DNA of 43,994 nucleotides, from NCBI GenBank assembly GCA_944320865.1, contig CALUJC010000026.1:1-43994 (forward strand), written 5' to 3'. Under the pieces are notes generated by a model. That model was not told the origin of the DNA. It searched no databases and saw only the letters and a list, made by a program, of their open reading frames with translations. The translations under genes were made by a program, and so were the position numbers. Below are positions 15,644 to 24,359 of this stretch, one piece after another; position 1 is the first letter of the stretch, and every line of letters begins with the position of its first letter. This DNA is from an uncultured Bacteroides sp. (lineage in GTDB: Bacteria; Bacteroidota; Bacteroidia; Bacteroidales; Bacteroidaceae).

Positions 15644-16180
15644 ATGGATAATTTTAGCGAGTTAATAAAAAAACGACGCAGTATGCGTAAGTTCACCAAT
15701 GAAGAGCTGACTCAGGAACAGGTTGTGTCGTTAATGAAAGCAGCCTTGATGGCACCTACTTCTAAACGGAGTAATGCATGGCAATTTGTTGTGGTAGATA
15801 ATAAAGAGCTTTTAAAAAAATTGTCTTTGTGTAAGGAACAATCCGCTCAGTTCATTGCCGATGCAGCCTTAGCTATTGTCATAGTAGCAGATCCTTTGGC
15901 TAGTGATGTTTGGATAGAAGATGCCGCCATTGCATCTATATATATACAATTACAGGCAGAAGATTTAGGTTTGGGTAGTTGCTGGGTACAGGTGCGCGAA
16001 CGTTTTACGGCTTCCGGCATTCCTTCAAACGATTATGTACATGAAGTGCTTGATCTGCCATTGCAACTCCAGGTGTTGAGTATTATTGCTGTAGGTCATA
16101 AAGGTATGGAACGCAAGCCTTTCGATGAAAGCCATTTGCAGTGGGAGAAAATCCATCTTAATAAATATGGAGGAAAGTAA
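15644..16180 (+). CDS. Nitroreductase family flavoprotein
   Basis: This 178-residue FMN enzyme, which dimerises in the family, starts with KKRRSMRKFTNEEL, whose arginines bind the FMN phosphate. It continues with MAPTSKRSNAWQFVVVDN (~34-50), AALAIVIVAD, and a helix with EDLGLGSCWVQVRER (~103-117). It ends with a VGHKG-like FMN contact. It would reduce nitro or quinone compounds with NAD(P)H, and the physiological substrate is unknown. It is embedded in a tight run of genes, with 16 bases before and 2 bases after. Confidence 0.85.
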   Translation: MDNFSELIKKRRSMRKFTNEELTQEQVVSLMKAALMAPTSKRSNAWQFVVVDNKELLKKLSLCKEQSAQFIADAALAIVIVADPLASDVWIEDAAIASIYIQLQAEDLGLGSCWVQVRERFTASGIPSNDYVHEVLDLPLQLQVLSIIAVGHKGMERKPFDESHLQWEKIHLNKYGGK

Positions 16181-16182
16181 CT

Positions 16183-16518
16183 GTGAGTGCAACAAGGGCA
16201 AACAATAATAGCGATACCTATAAAGCTACTGCTATTACGCTTATTGTATTCGGCATTCTATACTTGTTGGATAAACTGGTGCATTTTGCTGCCATTGGAT
16301 TACCGTGGGTCATGAATAAGGATAACTTTTTGCTTTATACTGCCATAATTTTTCTTTTGTTTAAACATGATAAGTCTGTCGGACTTGTATTGGCTGGCTT
16401 GTGGTTGGTTTTGAACTTTGGATTGATAACAGCTTTACTTGGCACGATGTCTGCCTATCTGTTGCCAGTAGCCTTACTGGTAATTGGTGGCATATTGTAT
16501 GTAATTTCGACAAGATAA
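16183..16518 (+). CDS. Small four-helix membrane protein, unknown function
   Basis: This 111-residue protein starts at a GTG 2 bases after the nitroreductase stop. A GGAGG lies about 9 bases upstream (16169-16175), which supports that start, and no ATG is available. Four hydrophobic segments are visible (~15-37, 46-60, 64-84, 88-108). The fold is like that of small DUF5668-type envelope proteins, but I cannot assign the family. The 4-base gap to the next gene implies co-translation in the nitroreductase-to-maf cluster. Confidence 0.7.
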   Translation: MSATRANNNSDTYKATAITLIVFGILYLLDKLVHFAAIGLPWVMNKDNFLLYTAIIFLLFKHDKSVGLVLAGLWLVLNFGLITALLGTMSAYLLPVALLVIGGILYVISTR

Positions 16519-16522
16519 ACAG

Positions 16523-17317
16523 ATGAAAAGAAGCATAGAAGATACATCTATCGTTTTTATCGGTGCAGGTAACCTTGCTACCAACCTAGCCAAGGCTTTC
16601 TACCGGAAAGGATTTCGCATCATGCAGGTGTATAGCCGTACCGAAGCATCGGCCAAGGCTTTAGCACAATTGGTGGAAGCTGACTATACAACAGATTTAT
16701 CAACAGTGAAGCACCATGCCAAGATGTATGTCGTGGCATTGAAAGATTCTACATTATCTCAACTTCTTCCCATAATGACGGTCGGTCGAGAACAGGCAGT
16801 GTGGGTACATACGGCAGGCAGCGTGTCGATGGATATATGGAATGGATTGGTAGAACATTATGGTGTGTTTTATCCAATGCAGACGTTTAGTAAGCAACGT
16901 GAGGTTGACTTTACGGAAATTCCCATCTTCGTAGAAGGGTGTACTCTTGAGGTTGCCACTTTTTTAAAGGAGGTTGCCACAACCTTGTCAAGGAAAGTAT
17001 ATGAAGCCGATTCGTTACAAAGAGAGCGTTTACACTTGGCTGCGGTGTTTGCTTGTAACTTTACGAACCACATGTATGCTTTGGCTGCCCGTTTATTAGG
17101 AAAAAATCAATTGCCTTTCAGTGCTTTATTGCCATTGATAGACGAAACAGCCCGTAAAGTCCATGAATTATCTCCTCATGAAGCCCAAACAGGACCGGCT
17201 CTTCGTTATGATGAAAATGTAATCAATCATCATTTACAAATGCTTTCCGATGAACCACGTTTGCAAGAAGTTTACCGCTTGCTGAGTCGTAGTATTCACG
17301 AAGAAGGACGTCCATAG
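16523..17317 (+). CDS. Rossmann-like and DUF2520 domain protein
   Basis: This 264-residue protein resembles pyrroline-5-carboxylate reductase and F420-dependent NADP oxidoreductases at the N terminus ([17 protein letters not shown], nucleotide loop GAGNLA at ~13-18, then [13 protein letters not shown]) and has the DUF2520 helical domain at the C terminus (~130-255, with [16 protein letters not shown] and [18 protein letters not shown]). It probably uses NADP on an unknown substrate. The neighbouring kdsC and maf genes make up a cluster frequently conserved in Bacteroidetes, but they do not reveal the reaction. Confidence 0.8.
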   Translation: MKRSIEDTSIVFIGAGNLATNLAKAFYRKGFRIMQVYSRTEASAKALAQLVEADYTTDLSTVKHHAKMYVVALKDSTLSQLLPIMTVGREQAVWVHTAGSVSMDIWNGLVEHYGVFYPMQTFSKQREVDFTEIPIFVEGCTLEVATFLKEVATTLSRKVYEADSLQRERLHLAAVFACNFTNHMYALAARLLGKNQLPFSALLPLIDETARKVHELSPHEAQTGPALRYDENVINHHLQMLSDEPRLQEVYRLLSRSIHEEGRP

Positions 17318-17324
17318 TAATTAT

Positions 17325-17855
17325 ATGAGTACCATCAACTACAATTTGAAGCAGATAAAAGCCCTCCTTTTTGATGTAGACGGTGTATTAAGCGCTAATG
17401 TCATTCCTATGAGTACTGAGGGTGAACCAATGCGTACTGTCAATATAAAAGATGGATATGCTATCCATTTGGCGGCTATGCAAGGTGTTTTATTAGGAAT
17501 TATTAGTGGAGGGAGGACCGAAGCTGTACGTAAGCGTTTCCTTTCGTTAGGTATTCCGGCAGAAAATATATACTTAGGGTCTTCTATTAAGATTCATGAT
17601 TATCGAGATTTCCGAGACCGTTACGGATTGAAAGACGAGGAGATTTTGTATGTAGGTGATGATATTCCTGACATTGAAGTGCTTTGTACATGCGGTTTGC
17701 CATGTTGCCCCAAAGATGCTGCTCCTGAGGTCAAAGCAGTTTCGCGTTACATCTCATATGCCGAAGGTGGATATGGTTGCGGACGCGACATAGTGGAGCA
17801 GGTGTTAAAAGTGAAAGGTTTGTGGATGGCCGATGAGCAAGCATTCGGGTGGTGA
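17325..17855 (+). CDS. kdsC: KdsC-type HAD phosphatase (KDO 8-phosphate phosphatase)
   Basis: This 176-residue HAD enzyme removes phosphate from 3-deoxy-D-manno-octulosonate 8-phosphate, a step to lipid A-linked KDO. The catalytic DVDGVL (D17, D19), the second motif SGGRTEAV (~62-69), the lysine in [10 protein letters not shown] and the [12 protein letters not shown] metal site (~110-121) are all present. The short capless C1-type layout and [11 protein letters not shown] tail match KdsC tetramers. It starts 7 bases after the DUF2520 gene. Confidence 0.92.
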   Translation: MSTINYNLKQIKALLFDVDGVLSANVIPMSTEGEPMRTVNIKDGYAIHLAAMQGVLLGIISGGRTEAVRKRFLSLGIPAENIYLGSSIKIHDYRDFRDRYGLKDEEILYVGDDIPDIEVLCTCGLPCCPKDAAPEVKAVSRYISYAEGGYGCGRDIVEQVLKVKGLWMADEQAFGW

Positions 17856-17873
17856 ATTCAGTCAAAATTAGAA

Positions 17874-18461
17874 ATGATCATGTTGGATAATTTAAAGAAA
17901 TACAAAGTGATACTGGCCTCCAATTCTCCCCGGCGTAAGGAATTGCTGGCTGGATTGGGTGTGCAATATGAAGTCCGTACTTTGCCAGATGTAGATGAAT
18001 CTTATCCTGATATTCTTCAGGGGGCAGATATTCCTCTTTATATTGCTTGTGAAAAAGCCGATGCTTACCGTTCTATGCTTCATCCTGATGAACTGATGAT
18101 AACGGCTGATACTATTGTATGGTTGGACGGCAAAGTATTGGGCAAACCTCATGATCGTGAAGATGCTTTACAAATGTTACAAGCTATGTCCGGCAAAACA
18201 CATGAGGTATTTACAGGCGTTTGTTTAACTACTACGGAAAAGCAACATAGTTTCTTTGCTCGTACAGAAGTGCGTTTTTCTATTTTGAGTGAAGAGGAAA
18301 TAGCATACTATGTAGACCATTTCCATCCCATGGACAAGGCCGGTGCCTATGGCGTGCAGGAGTGGATAGGCTACATTGGCGTCGAATATATTTCCGGCAG
18401 CTATTACAATATCATGGGGCTTCCCGTGCAACGCCTTTACAAGGAACTTTGCAAACTTTAG
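17874..18461 (+). CDS. maf: Maf-like nucleotide pyrophosphatase
   Basis: The 195-residue product is of the Maf/HAM1-like family, which hydrolyses dTTP, UTP or modified pyrimidine triphosphates and is linked to division arrest. The motif ASNSPRRKELLAGLG (~15-29), EKADAYR (~62), TADTIVWLDGKVLGKP (~79-95) and the FTGVC segment are intact, the pattern of the YhdE-type dTTP/UTP group. The start could be 17874 or the second ATG at 17880 (MLDNLKKYKV), which differ by two residues. It is the last gene of the plus-strand run and ends 5 bases from the convergent TPR gene, with no terminator between them. Confidence 0.92.
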   Translation: MIMLDNLKKYKVILASNSPRRKELLAGLGVQYEVRTLPDVDESYPDILQGADIPLYIACEKADAYRSMLHPDELMITADTIVWLDGKVLGKPHDREDALQMLQAMSGKTHEVFTGVCLTTTEKQHSFFARTEVRFSILSEEEIAYYVDHFHPMDKAGAYGVQEWIGYIGVEYISGSYYNIMGLPVQRLYKELCKL

Positions 18462-18466
18462 TCTCT

Positions 18467-20668
18467 TTATTCCGACAAATCAATCATCAATGAAATATCT
18501 TCCGCATGGATGCCCATCCGGATAAGTATGTCTTTGTCTTTTGCAAACAAGTTAAAAAAATCATTACGGTTGTCACACTTTTGTGCCGCTTGGGCATAAA
18601 GAGATACCGCTTGCGGGATGTTGCCGCGCTTCCAAGCCACATGTCCGGCATTCAGGTAGTCTGTAGCAAGTGGTGCAGAGCAGACCAGTATCTTGTTATA
18701 ATACTTGGCAGCTTGTTCGTCTTTCCCGCATACAAATGAGCACCAGGCAATAGCACGCCATGTTTTTATGTTGTCGTTATCCATGAGATCAAGTCGGAAG
18801 AAGTATTGTAATGCTTCCTCATAACGATTCAGCTCGGCCATACAGCTACCGATATGAAAGAGGATGTTGCGGTTATCCGGCTGTATGGATTCGGCTTTAC
18901 GGTAATACTCGATAGCATGCTCAAAATCATGCGATTGCCGGTAGCATGTGGCTAGGTGACGGATGGTCCATACATGATCAGGCTTAAGCATGTCAGCTTT
19001 TAGATAGGCGTTTATGGCTTCGACATAACGTTTCTCTTTCTGTAGGCAATAGCCTGATTTTTGGTAAATGTCGGCATCGGCTTGTCCTGTGGCTGCTATT
19101 TGGCCATAAAGTTTTGCGGCCTCGGCGTAATGTTCTTTTTTGAAATGGAAATCGGCCACCTCTCTTAACAATTCCGATTTGCCAAGTATGGAGGCAAGCG
19201 GCGATACTAGGTGTAGGGCTATAGTATCTTGAAAGATGTCGTGCATTTCCTTACACCTCAGATTGAGTTTAAAGAAACGGTACAAGTCGTGTATATATTG
19301 GTTGCTAATGACTTCAGGACGTGCTGCATATTGTTTAAGTCCTTCCATACGTTCGCTTTCCAACAAATCTTCCAGGTTTTGTGAAGTCATTTGGTTGAAC
19401 ATCAGGTTACGTTGAACCTGCGGGATTTGGTTCAAGGTGAAGGCCATCGAATATTTGTCGCTATTGCAAAGAAATCCCGACTGGAGCAGCAGGTCAAGCA
19501 TGGGGTTGTTGACATTTGTCTCTTTACCGAAAGTCTGTACAATAGTAGAATGCTTTCGGTCGAAGGGGTAAAACCAATTGCTTACTTCGTTGAAGAAAGG
19601 GTATTTTTTCAACTGGGAGAAAGTACTCATGTATACGTCCGATCCTTCCATCTGTAAGTCGTTCATCTCACGTATCTTGTCGTTCAAGCCCGATTCTTCG
19701 AAAGTCTTCTCCCAGTCGGGGTTCCAGTCGTTGTCTTCTGATGATTCTTCAAAGCCAAACTTCATGTTGCGCATGAATTCCACGTTTTTCATCATCTCTG
19801 GAAGGATTTCTTCTTGCATTTTCCGATTAATATTTTCGGTATCCTGGCTTCTAAGTAGCTGTATGTAGATGCGGTTCATACTTTTGCCCAGTTTTCCGTC
19901 TTCATCCATCAGAGCCAGCTGTGCCGTGAGGGCGGGGTAGAGAGATAGGCGTACAGAATACCTGTGCAGAGTCAAGGCCAACCCTACCAAGGCTCGCTGG
20001 ACAGCGTAAGTATTCGCTGTTTGGCAAGTGTCCATCATCCATTTTACTTTGCGGGGATCGAAGCAAGCCAACAAGCTCAAGGTGACTGCACTGACAAAAA
20101 GGCATAAATCATTGCTTGGTAATTGTTCGGAGTGCAGATAGGCATCAGCCTGTTGTGCCTCGCCTGTTGTCCAGCAGCTGTTTGCCCATGTGTTCAAGAA
20201 GAGGTCTTTGTTTGCACTTTCATGCCGGGCGAGGGTGCTGTCCAGCATCTTGCGGTCGTTCGGCATTAATTGGCAAAGGGCCATTTCGTCATCAAACGCT
20301 TCGAGCGTGTGCAGACATTCTTCCATGGTTCGCAAAGATTTCACTTGCTTGTGCGTACGGCGCAAGGAGTGATAGTAACCCGTGTCGACACCATCCAGCA
20401 ACAGAAGACATACCTGGTCGGCAATTTCCCAGGTCTCGGCGCACAGTTGCAGGTACAGGCCGTGCCTTGAGGGGTCTTCGCTGCCCTGGCGCATGTATTG
20501 CAACATGTATCCGTATGCTGTTTCCGCCTGTTCCAGACGGCTTTGTAGGGTGTAGTCGGCACACGTGGCCAGCAGGGCATGCAGCTGCAGATGTGCTTCT
20601 TTTAGCCGACGTTGCTTCAGCAGGCCGGCAATGCTTTGGTAGGCTTCGTGTATATCTTGCTTGTTCAT
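18467..20668 (-). CDS. Large tetratricopeptide-repeat protein
   Basis: I place the start at the ATG of MNKQDIHEAYQ (20668), giving 733 residues. The open frame reaches 20803, but the extra 45 codons are not protein-like and contain two -7 boxes. There is no signal peptide, so the protein is probably cytosolic. The first ~500 residues are helical without clear repeats. From ~515 on TPR units are obvious (AAKLYGQIAATG, AINAYLKADMLKPD, AIEYYRKAESIQPDN, ALQYFFRLDLMDND, AAKYYNKILV, AVSLYAQAAQK). TPR proteins serve as interaction scaffolds, and no partner is evident here. It is divergent from the sigma-54-driven permease gene. Confidence 0.8.
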   Translation of the reverse strand: MNKQDIHEAYQSIAGLLKQRRLKEAHLQLHALLATCADYTLQSRLEQAETAYGYMLQYMRQGSEDPSRHGLYLQLCAETWEIADQVCLLLLDGVDTGYYHSLRRTHKQVKSLRTMEECLHTLEAFDDEMALCQLMPNDRKMLDSTLARHESANKDLFLNTWANSCWTTGEAQQADAYLHSEQLPSNDLCLFVSAVTLSLLACFDPRKVKWMMDTCQTANTYAVQRALVGLALTLHRYSVRLSLYPALTAQLALMDEDGKLGKSMNRIYIQLLRSQDTENINRKMQEEILPEMMKNVEFMRNMKFGFEESSEDNDWNPDWEKTFEESGLNDKIREMNDLQMEGSDVYMSTFSQLKKYPFFNEVSNWFYPFDRKHSTIVQTFGKETNVNNPMLDLLLQSGFLCNSDKYSMAFTLNQIPQVQRNLMFNQMTSQNLEDLLESERMEGLKQYAARPEVISNQYIHDLYRFFKLNLRCKEMHDIFQDTIALHLVSPLASILGKSELLREVADFHFKKEHYAEAAKLYGQIAATGQADADIYQKSGYCLQKEKRYVEAINAYLKADMLKPDHVWTIRHLATCYRQSHDFEHAIEYYRKAESIQPDNRNILFHIGSCMAELNRYEEALQYFFRLDLMDNDNIKTWRAIAWCSFVCGKDEQAAKYYNKILVCSAPLATDYLNAGHVAWKRGNIPQAVSLYAQAAQKCDNRNDFFNLFAKDKDILIRMGIHAEDISLMIDLSE

Positions 20669-20695
20669 GTTCAATGGATAAAGGTATATGCTTTG

Positions 20696-20723
20696 CAAAT
20701 GTACAAAAAACGAGCCAAAGATA
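20696..20723 (-). promoter_or_regulatory. Candidate -7 boxes for the TPR gene
   Basis: On the minus strand two consensus -7 boxes lie in tandem: TATCTTTG (complement of 20716-20723) and TACATTTG (complement of 20696-20703), 48 and 28 bases before the ATG at 20668. Neither has a clean -33 TTG at 19-21 bp. Their position inside the longer open frame supports the shorter protein. Confidence 0.5.
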
Positions 20724-20763
20724 AGACAAGATGGATTATAATAGGAAATGAGTAGAGAAAAAA

Positions 20764-20802
20764 GTGTCCGTTTTTGGACACTGACTGTATCATAATGATA
20801 CA
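20764..20802. promoter_or_regulatory. Paired palindromes, candidate enhancer sites for the sigma-54 promoter
   Basis: GTGTCCGTTTTTGGACAC (20764-20781) has perfect 6-bp arms. TGTATCATAATGATACA (20786-20802) has perfect 8-bp arms around one base. Both lie 55-95 bp upstream of the -24 element, the usual place for NtrC-type activator binding. The activator gene is not in the window. Confidence 0.5.
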
Positions 20803-20856
20803 AATATCACCTTTGTCTAATACATTAAATTGCTGGTAATGAATATATTGAATATT

Positions 20857-20873
20857 TTGGCATGGCTCTTGCA
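20857..20873 (+). promoter_or_regulatory. Sigma-54 (RpoN) -24/-12 promoter
   Basis: TTGGCATGGCTCTTGCA matches the consensus TTGGCAYG-N4-TTGCW. The invariant GG (20859-20860) and GC (20871-20872) are exactly 10 bp apart. Transcription would start near 20884, leaving a leader of about 33 bases before the permease ATG at 20917. Confidence 0.8.
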
Positions 20874-20916
20874 TAGAGAAAGGCAAATAAAGCCATAAAT
20901 GAATTACTAACAAAGT

Positions 20917-23232
20917 ATGAAACAACTGCATTACACCTTACAAGTTTTGCTCCACGCCAAAGGAAGTAACCTCCTGAAGGTCGTATCCCTCGGATTGGGT
21001 CTGTCAATCAGTATCCTGCTCTTTGCGCGTGTGGCTTTCGAACAGAGTTACGATACATGTTTTAAAGATTACGACCGCCTGTATCAAGTGTGGGGTCAAT
21101 TCACCATCAATGGCGAGAAACTTCCTTGGCAGGAAATGAACGTAGGTCCTTTGGCGGGAGCTATCCGGGAGAGCTTTCCTGAGCAAGTGGATGCTGCTAC
21201 GTCTACCTTGCGATGGATGGCATCTTCCCCTCTTTACTATGGGAACGTACGTTTCGATGAACCGAAAGTCTGTGCCGACTCTCTGTTTTTCCGTACCATG
21301 GGTATCGAGGTGTTGAAGGGCACCCCCGTGAAAGACCTCCAGCAGCCTCAGGTGCTCTACCTGAGTGAGACACTGGCTCGGCGCATGTTTGGTGGGGAAG
21401 ACCCCGTAGGTAAGGTAGTGAGCTACAATCATGAGTATGACCTGACTGTACGTGGCATTTATGCCGACCTGCCGGACAATACTACGGTGAAAGCGGATGC
21501 TGTCATCTCCATGCCCCCGTCGTGGATAAGCAGCCGCACCAACTTTTCGTGGAACGGCGGCGATTCTTACCCGCAATACGTGCGCCTAAAGCCGGGCGCA
21601 GATGCTGAAACTATCAACAATCGCTTGGAGGCGATGATAGACCAATATCGTCCGGCAGAGAACAAAGCAGCTTTTGGCTACACGGCCAAGATAGCCCCCT
21701 TACGTGATACTTATCGCAACTACGACGACGTGCGTCGCATGAAGACCATTATGCTCATCATGGGCTTCTCCATCCTGTTTCTGGCGGCGTTCAACTATGC
21801 GCTGCTGTCCATCTCCTCGCTGAGCCGCAGGGCTAAGGCCGTAGGTGTGCAAAAGTGCAACGGGGCAAGCAGTGCTGGCATCTTCGGGCAGTTCATGTTA
21901 GAGACAGCCATAGTCGTGGGGTGCTCTATATTAATAATGGTGTTGCTTCTTCTTGGCTTCCGCGACTTTGTGGAAGACACGGCTGCCACCCCCTTGCGGA
22001 ATCTTTTTACTTGGCAGCGTGCCTGGGTGCCGGTGTTTACGATACTTTTGCTGTTCGTAGTGGGCGGCGTGCTGCCTGGCAGGCTTTTTGCCAGAATACC
22101 CGTCACGCAGGTGTTCCGCCGCTACACCGAGGGCAAGAAGGGATGGAAACGTCCGTTGCTGTTCATCCAGTTTGCCGGCGTGGCCTTCTTCTGTGGACTG
22201 ATGTCGATGGTGGCCTTGCAATATAATTATGTGGTGAACAAAGACTTGGGCTACAACCCGCAGCGCATTGCTACTACCTACGCGAAGTTTGCCCAGGAAG
22301 AGCAGGAGTCGGCCTATGATTTCTTTCGCCAGCTACCTTATGTAGAAGCGGTGTCGGCCTCCTATAGCAGTCCGGTGTATGGATACAGCGGCACCTTCAT
22401 CAACAGCGAGAGCGGGCAGAACCTTTTTTCGGCACGCTTCGACCAGTTCAATAACAGTTATCCCACCTTGCTTGGCATGACTTTGCTGCAGGGGCGTCTG
22501 CCCAGGAACAGCGAGGAAGTGGTGGTGAACGAAACATTTGCCCAGATGATGCATTGGGGAAATGATGTTGTGGACCGCACGGTCTACACCATGGGTATGA
22601 CCCCGAAGGTCGTCGGCTTGCTGAAGGACTTCCAAATAGAGGGCTTCTATCAGAAACTCATGCCCTACATAGGTTTCGGACGCAATGACAACTATTTCAG
22701 CAACACGCTCTACTTCAAACTGAAGGAACCTTTTGGCGACAACTTGCTGAAGCTGAACAAGGCAGCTGCCGAAGCCTTCCCCGCAAAGACCATCGACATC
22801 AGCTCCATGGAACAACAGGTGGAGGAATTGTACAACCCGGTGCGCGTCATGCGCAACGCTTGCATCGTGTCATCGATAGTGCTGTTCCTCATCATGCTTA
22901 TGGGTCTGCTGGGCTATACGGCCGACGAGGTACAGCGTCGCTCGAAGGAGATAGCTGTGCGCAAGGTGAACGGTGCCGATGCCTCCGACATTCTGCGCCT
23001 GCTGGGGCGCGACGTGCTTTGGGTGTCCCTCCCCGCCGTGGTGCTGGGCCTGCTGGCCTCGGCCTATGTCAACCACCTGTGGCTGTCGGCCTTCTCCACT
23101 CAGGTACCGTTGGGCTGGCCCATGTATGTGTTGGTAGCCATCGTGCTGCTGGCTGTCATCGTGGGCATCGTGCTGGGGCAGTCGTGGAAGATAGCCAACG
23201 AGAACCCCGTGCAGAGCATCAAATCGGAATAG
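20917..23232 (+). CDS. ABC transporter permease, FtsX/MacB-like (duplicated FtsX domains)
   Basis: This 771-residue inner-membrane protein has the layout common in Bacteroidetes: an N-terminal helix (~20-40), a MacB-type periplasmic domain (~45-265), a first FtsX domain with three helices (~280-420, SLSRRAKAVGVQKCNGAS), a second periplasmic domain (~445-630) and a second FtsX domain (~645-770, QRRSKEIAVRKVNGADAS). It ends IANENPVQSIKSE. Related permeases work as mechanotransmission machines for lipoprotein, peptide or drug export together with a LolD/MacB-type ATPase, which is encoded next. It is transcribed from a sigma-54 promoter. A 23-bp-period array lies between it and the ATPase gene. 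The cargo is unknown. Confidence 0.85.
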   Translation: MKQLHYTLQVLLHAKGSNLLKVVSLGLGLSISILLFARVAFEQSYDTCFKDYDRLYQVWGQFTINGEKLPWQEMNVGPLAGAIRESFPEQVDAATSTLRWMASSPLYYGNVRFDEPKVCADSLFFRTMGIEVLKGTPVKDLQQPQVLYLSETLARRMFGGEDPVGKVVSYNHEYDLTVRGIYADLPDNTTVKADAVISMPPSWISSRTNFSWNGGDSYPQYVRLKPGADAETINNRLEAMIDQYRPAENKAAFGYTAKIAPLRDTYRNYDDVRRMKTIMLIMGFSILFLAAFNYALLSISSLSRRAKAVGVQKCNGASSAGIFGQFMLETAIVVGCSILIMVLLLLGFRDFVEDTAATPLRNLFTWQRAWVPVFTILLLFVVGGVLPGRLFARIPVTQVFRRYTEGKKGWKRPLLFIQFAGVAFFCGLMSMVALQYNYVVNKDLGYNPQRIATTYAKFAQEEQESAYDFFRQLPYVEAVSASYSSPVYGYSGTFINSESGQNLFSARFDQFNNSYPTLLGMTLLQGRLPRNSEEVVVNETFAQMMHWGNDVVDRTVYTMGMTPKVVGLLKDFQIEGFYQKLMPYIGFGRNDNYFSNTLYFKLKEPFGDNLLKLNKAAAEAFPAKTIDISSMEQQVEELYNPVRVMRNACIVSSIVLFLIMLMGLLGYTADEVQRRSKEIAVRKVNGADASDILRLLGRDVLWVSLPAVVLGLLASAYVNHLWLSAFSTQVPLGWPMYVLVAIVLLAVIVGIVLGQSWKIANENPVQSIKSE

Positions 23233-23280
23233 TAATGAACATATACAAAATGAAGCCTCATACGGCCTGTGTAAACCACT

Positions 23281-23385
23281 ATACGTGACCTGTGATGACG
23301 ACCCACAGTGACTCGTGATGACGACTCACAGTGACTCATGGTGACGACCCACTGTGACTCGCGATGATGACTCACAGTGGGTCTC
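23281..23385. repeat. 23-bp-period palindrome array between permease and ATPase genes
   Basis: CAC-W-GTG cores start at 23304, 23327, 23350 and 23373, exactly 23 bp apart: CACAGTG, CACAGTG, CACTGTG, CACAGTG. Each core sits in a longer imperfect palindrome (ACTCACAGTGACTC), and the spacers are variants of GTGATGACGAC. A half unit (GTG in register at 23285) precedes the first. It lies within the ABC gene cluster, all genes on the plus strand. Confidence 0.85.
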
Positions 23386-23480
23386 TACACCCCCTCTACA
23401 AGACCTTCTGGACGGGGTTGTAGCGATAAATGAATAAGAGAACCCATATAGATTATTAATACTAATAAATATTTACAGAT

Positions 23481-24161
23481 ATGATTCAAATCAACAACCT
23501 TAGCAAAGTATTCCGCACGTCGGAAGTAGAAACCGTGGCATTGGACCACGTGAACCTGGAAGTAAACGAAGGCGAGTTTGTAGCCATCATGGGCCCGTCC
23601 GGTTGTGGCAAGTCCACCCTGCTCAATATCCTCGGCCTGTTGGACAATCCTACCGAAGGCAGTTACAAGCTATTGGGACAGGAAGTGGCCGGCCTGCACG
23701 AGAAGGAACGTACCCGCGTACGCAAGGGAAAGATTGGCTTCGTGTTCCAAAGCTTCAACTTGATAGACGAACTGAACGTCTTCGAGAACGTGGAGCTGCC
23801 GCTGACTTACCTCGGCATGAAAGCCTCCGAACGCAAGCAACGGGTTACGGAGATATTAAGGCGCATGAACATCAGCCACCGTGCCAACCACTTCCCGCAG
23901 CAACTCTCCGGCGGGCAACAACAGCGTGTAGCCATCGCCCGCGCCGTGGTGACCAACCCGAAGCTTATTCTTGCCGACGAGCCTACCGGTAATCTCGACT
24001 CGAAGAACGGTGCCGAGGTCATCAAGCTGCTCAGCGAGCTGAACGGCGAAGGCACCACCATCATCATGGTGACGCACTCGCAACACGACGCCTCGTTTGC
24101 CCACCGCACCGTGCACTTGTTTGACGGAAACATTGTAGGAAATACGAAAACCCAACTGTAA
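23481..24161 (+). CDS. ABC transporter ATP-binding protein (LolD/MacB type)
   Basis: This 226-residue ATPase has a complete set of motifs: Walker [10 protein letters not shown] (~36-44), Q-loop [11 protein letters not shown] (~90), signature [14 protein letters not shown] (~138-151), Walker [14 protein letters not shown] (~158-170) and H-loop MVTHSQH (~193). The family partners with FtsX-like permeases. Two intact permease genes and one remnant surround it, so it probably energises them all. It starts 248 bases after the first permease. Confidence 0.93.
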   Translation: MIQINNLSKVFRTSEVETVALDHVNLEVNEGEFVAIMGPSGCGKSTLLNILGLLDNPTEGSYKLLGQEVAGLHEKERTRVRKGKIGFVFQSFNLIDELNVFENVELPLTYLGMKASERKQRVTEILRRMNISHRANHFPQQLSGGQQQRVAIARAVVTNPKLILADEPTGNLDSKNGAEVIKLLSELNGEGTTIIMVTHSQHDASFAHRTVHLFDGNIVGNTKTQL

Positions 24162-24176
24162 CGCGTCATGACCCCC

Positions 24177-24319
24177 ATGCATTATACTCTCCGCACCTTG
24201 CTCCGCGGCAGTTTCTCATTCTTATTTTCATTCTACTTGTTCTTATTGTGCAGCTAGTAGTAGTCAAAGCTTGGTGCATAGCCAACGAGAATCCGGTGGA
24301 GAGTATCAAAAATGAATGA
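24177..24319 (+). pseudogene. Internally deleted third FtsX-like permease
   Basis: From ATG 24177 (or 24168) the first 11 codons read [11 protein letters not shown], close to the N termini of the two intact permeases (MKQLHYTLQVLLHAKG and MKQLHYTIQTLIRGRG). From about 24209, in another frame, the sequence reads as the last helix and tail of the same family: FLILIFILLVLIVQLVVVKA then WCIANENPVESIKNE and stop, against RAWRIANENPVDSIKSE in the intact neighbour. About 730 codons are missing and the two ends are out of frame. A third permease gene therefore once lay here and was lost by an internal deletion. Confidence 0.85.
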
Positions 24320-24359
24320 TGCCACTATACCATAATAATATAATTATCGAAAACTTACA

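Noticed and set aside
18461-18467. A terminator between maf and the TPR gene
   Set aside because: Only 5 bases separate the two stop codons, and no hairpin with a T run is present there. Termination must be by another means or by overlap.
20116-20724. A 202-residue plus-strand ORF opposite the TPR gene
   Set aside because: It is cysteine- and arginine-rich without motifs, while the minus strand has a continuous TPR protein.
20669-20803. N-terminal extension of the TPR protein (45 residues)
   Set aside because: The extension overlaps two -7 boxes and reads as random sequence. MNKQDIHEAYQ is a natural start.
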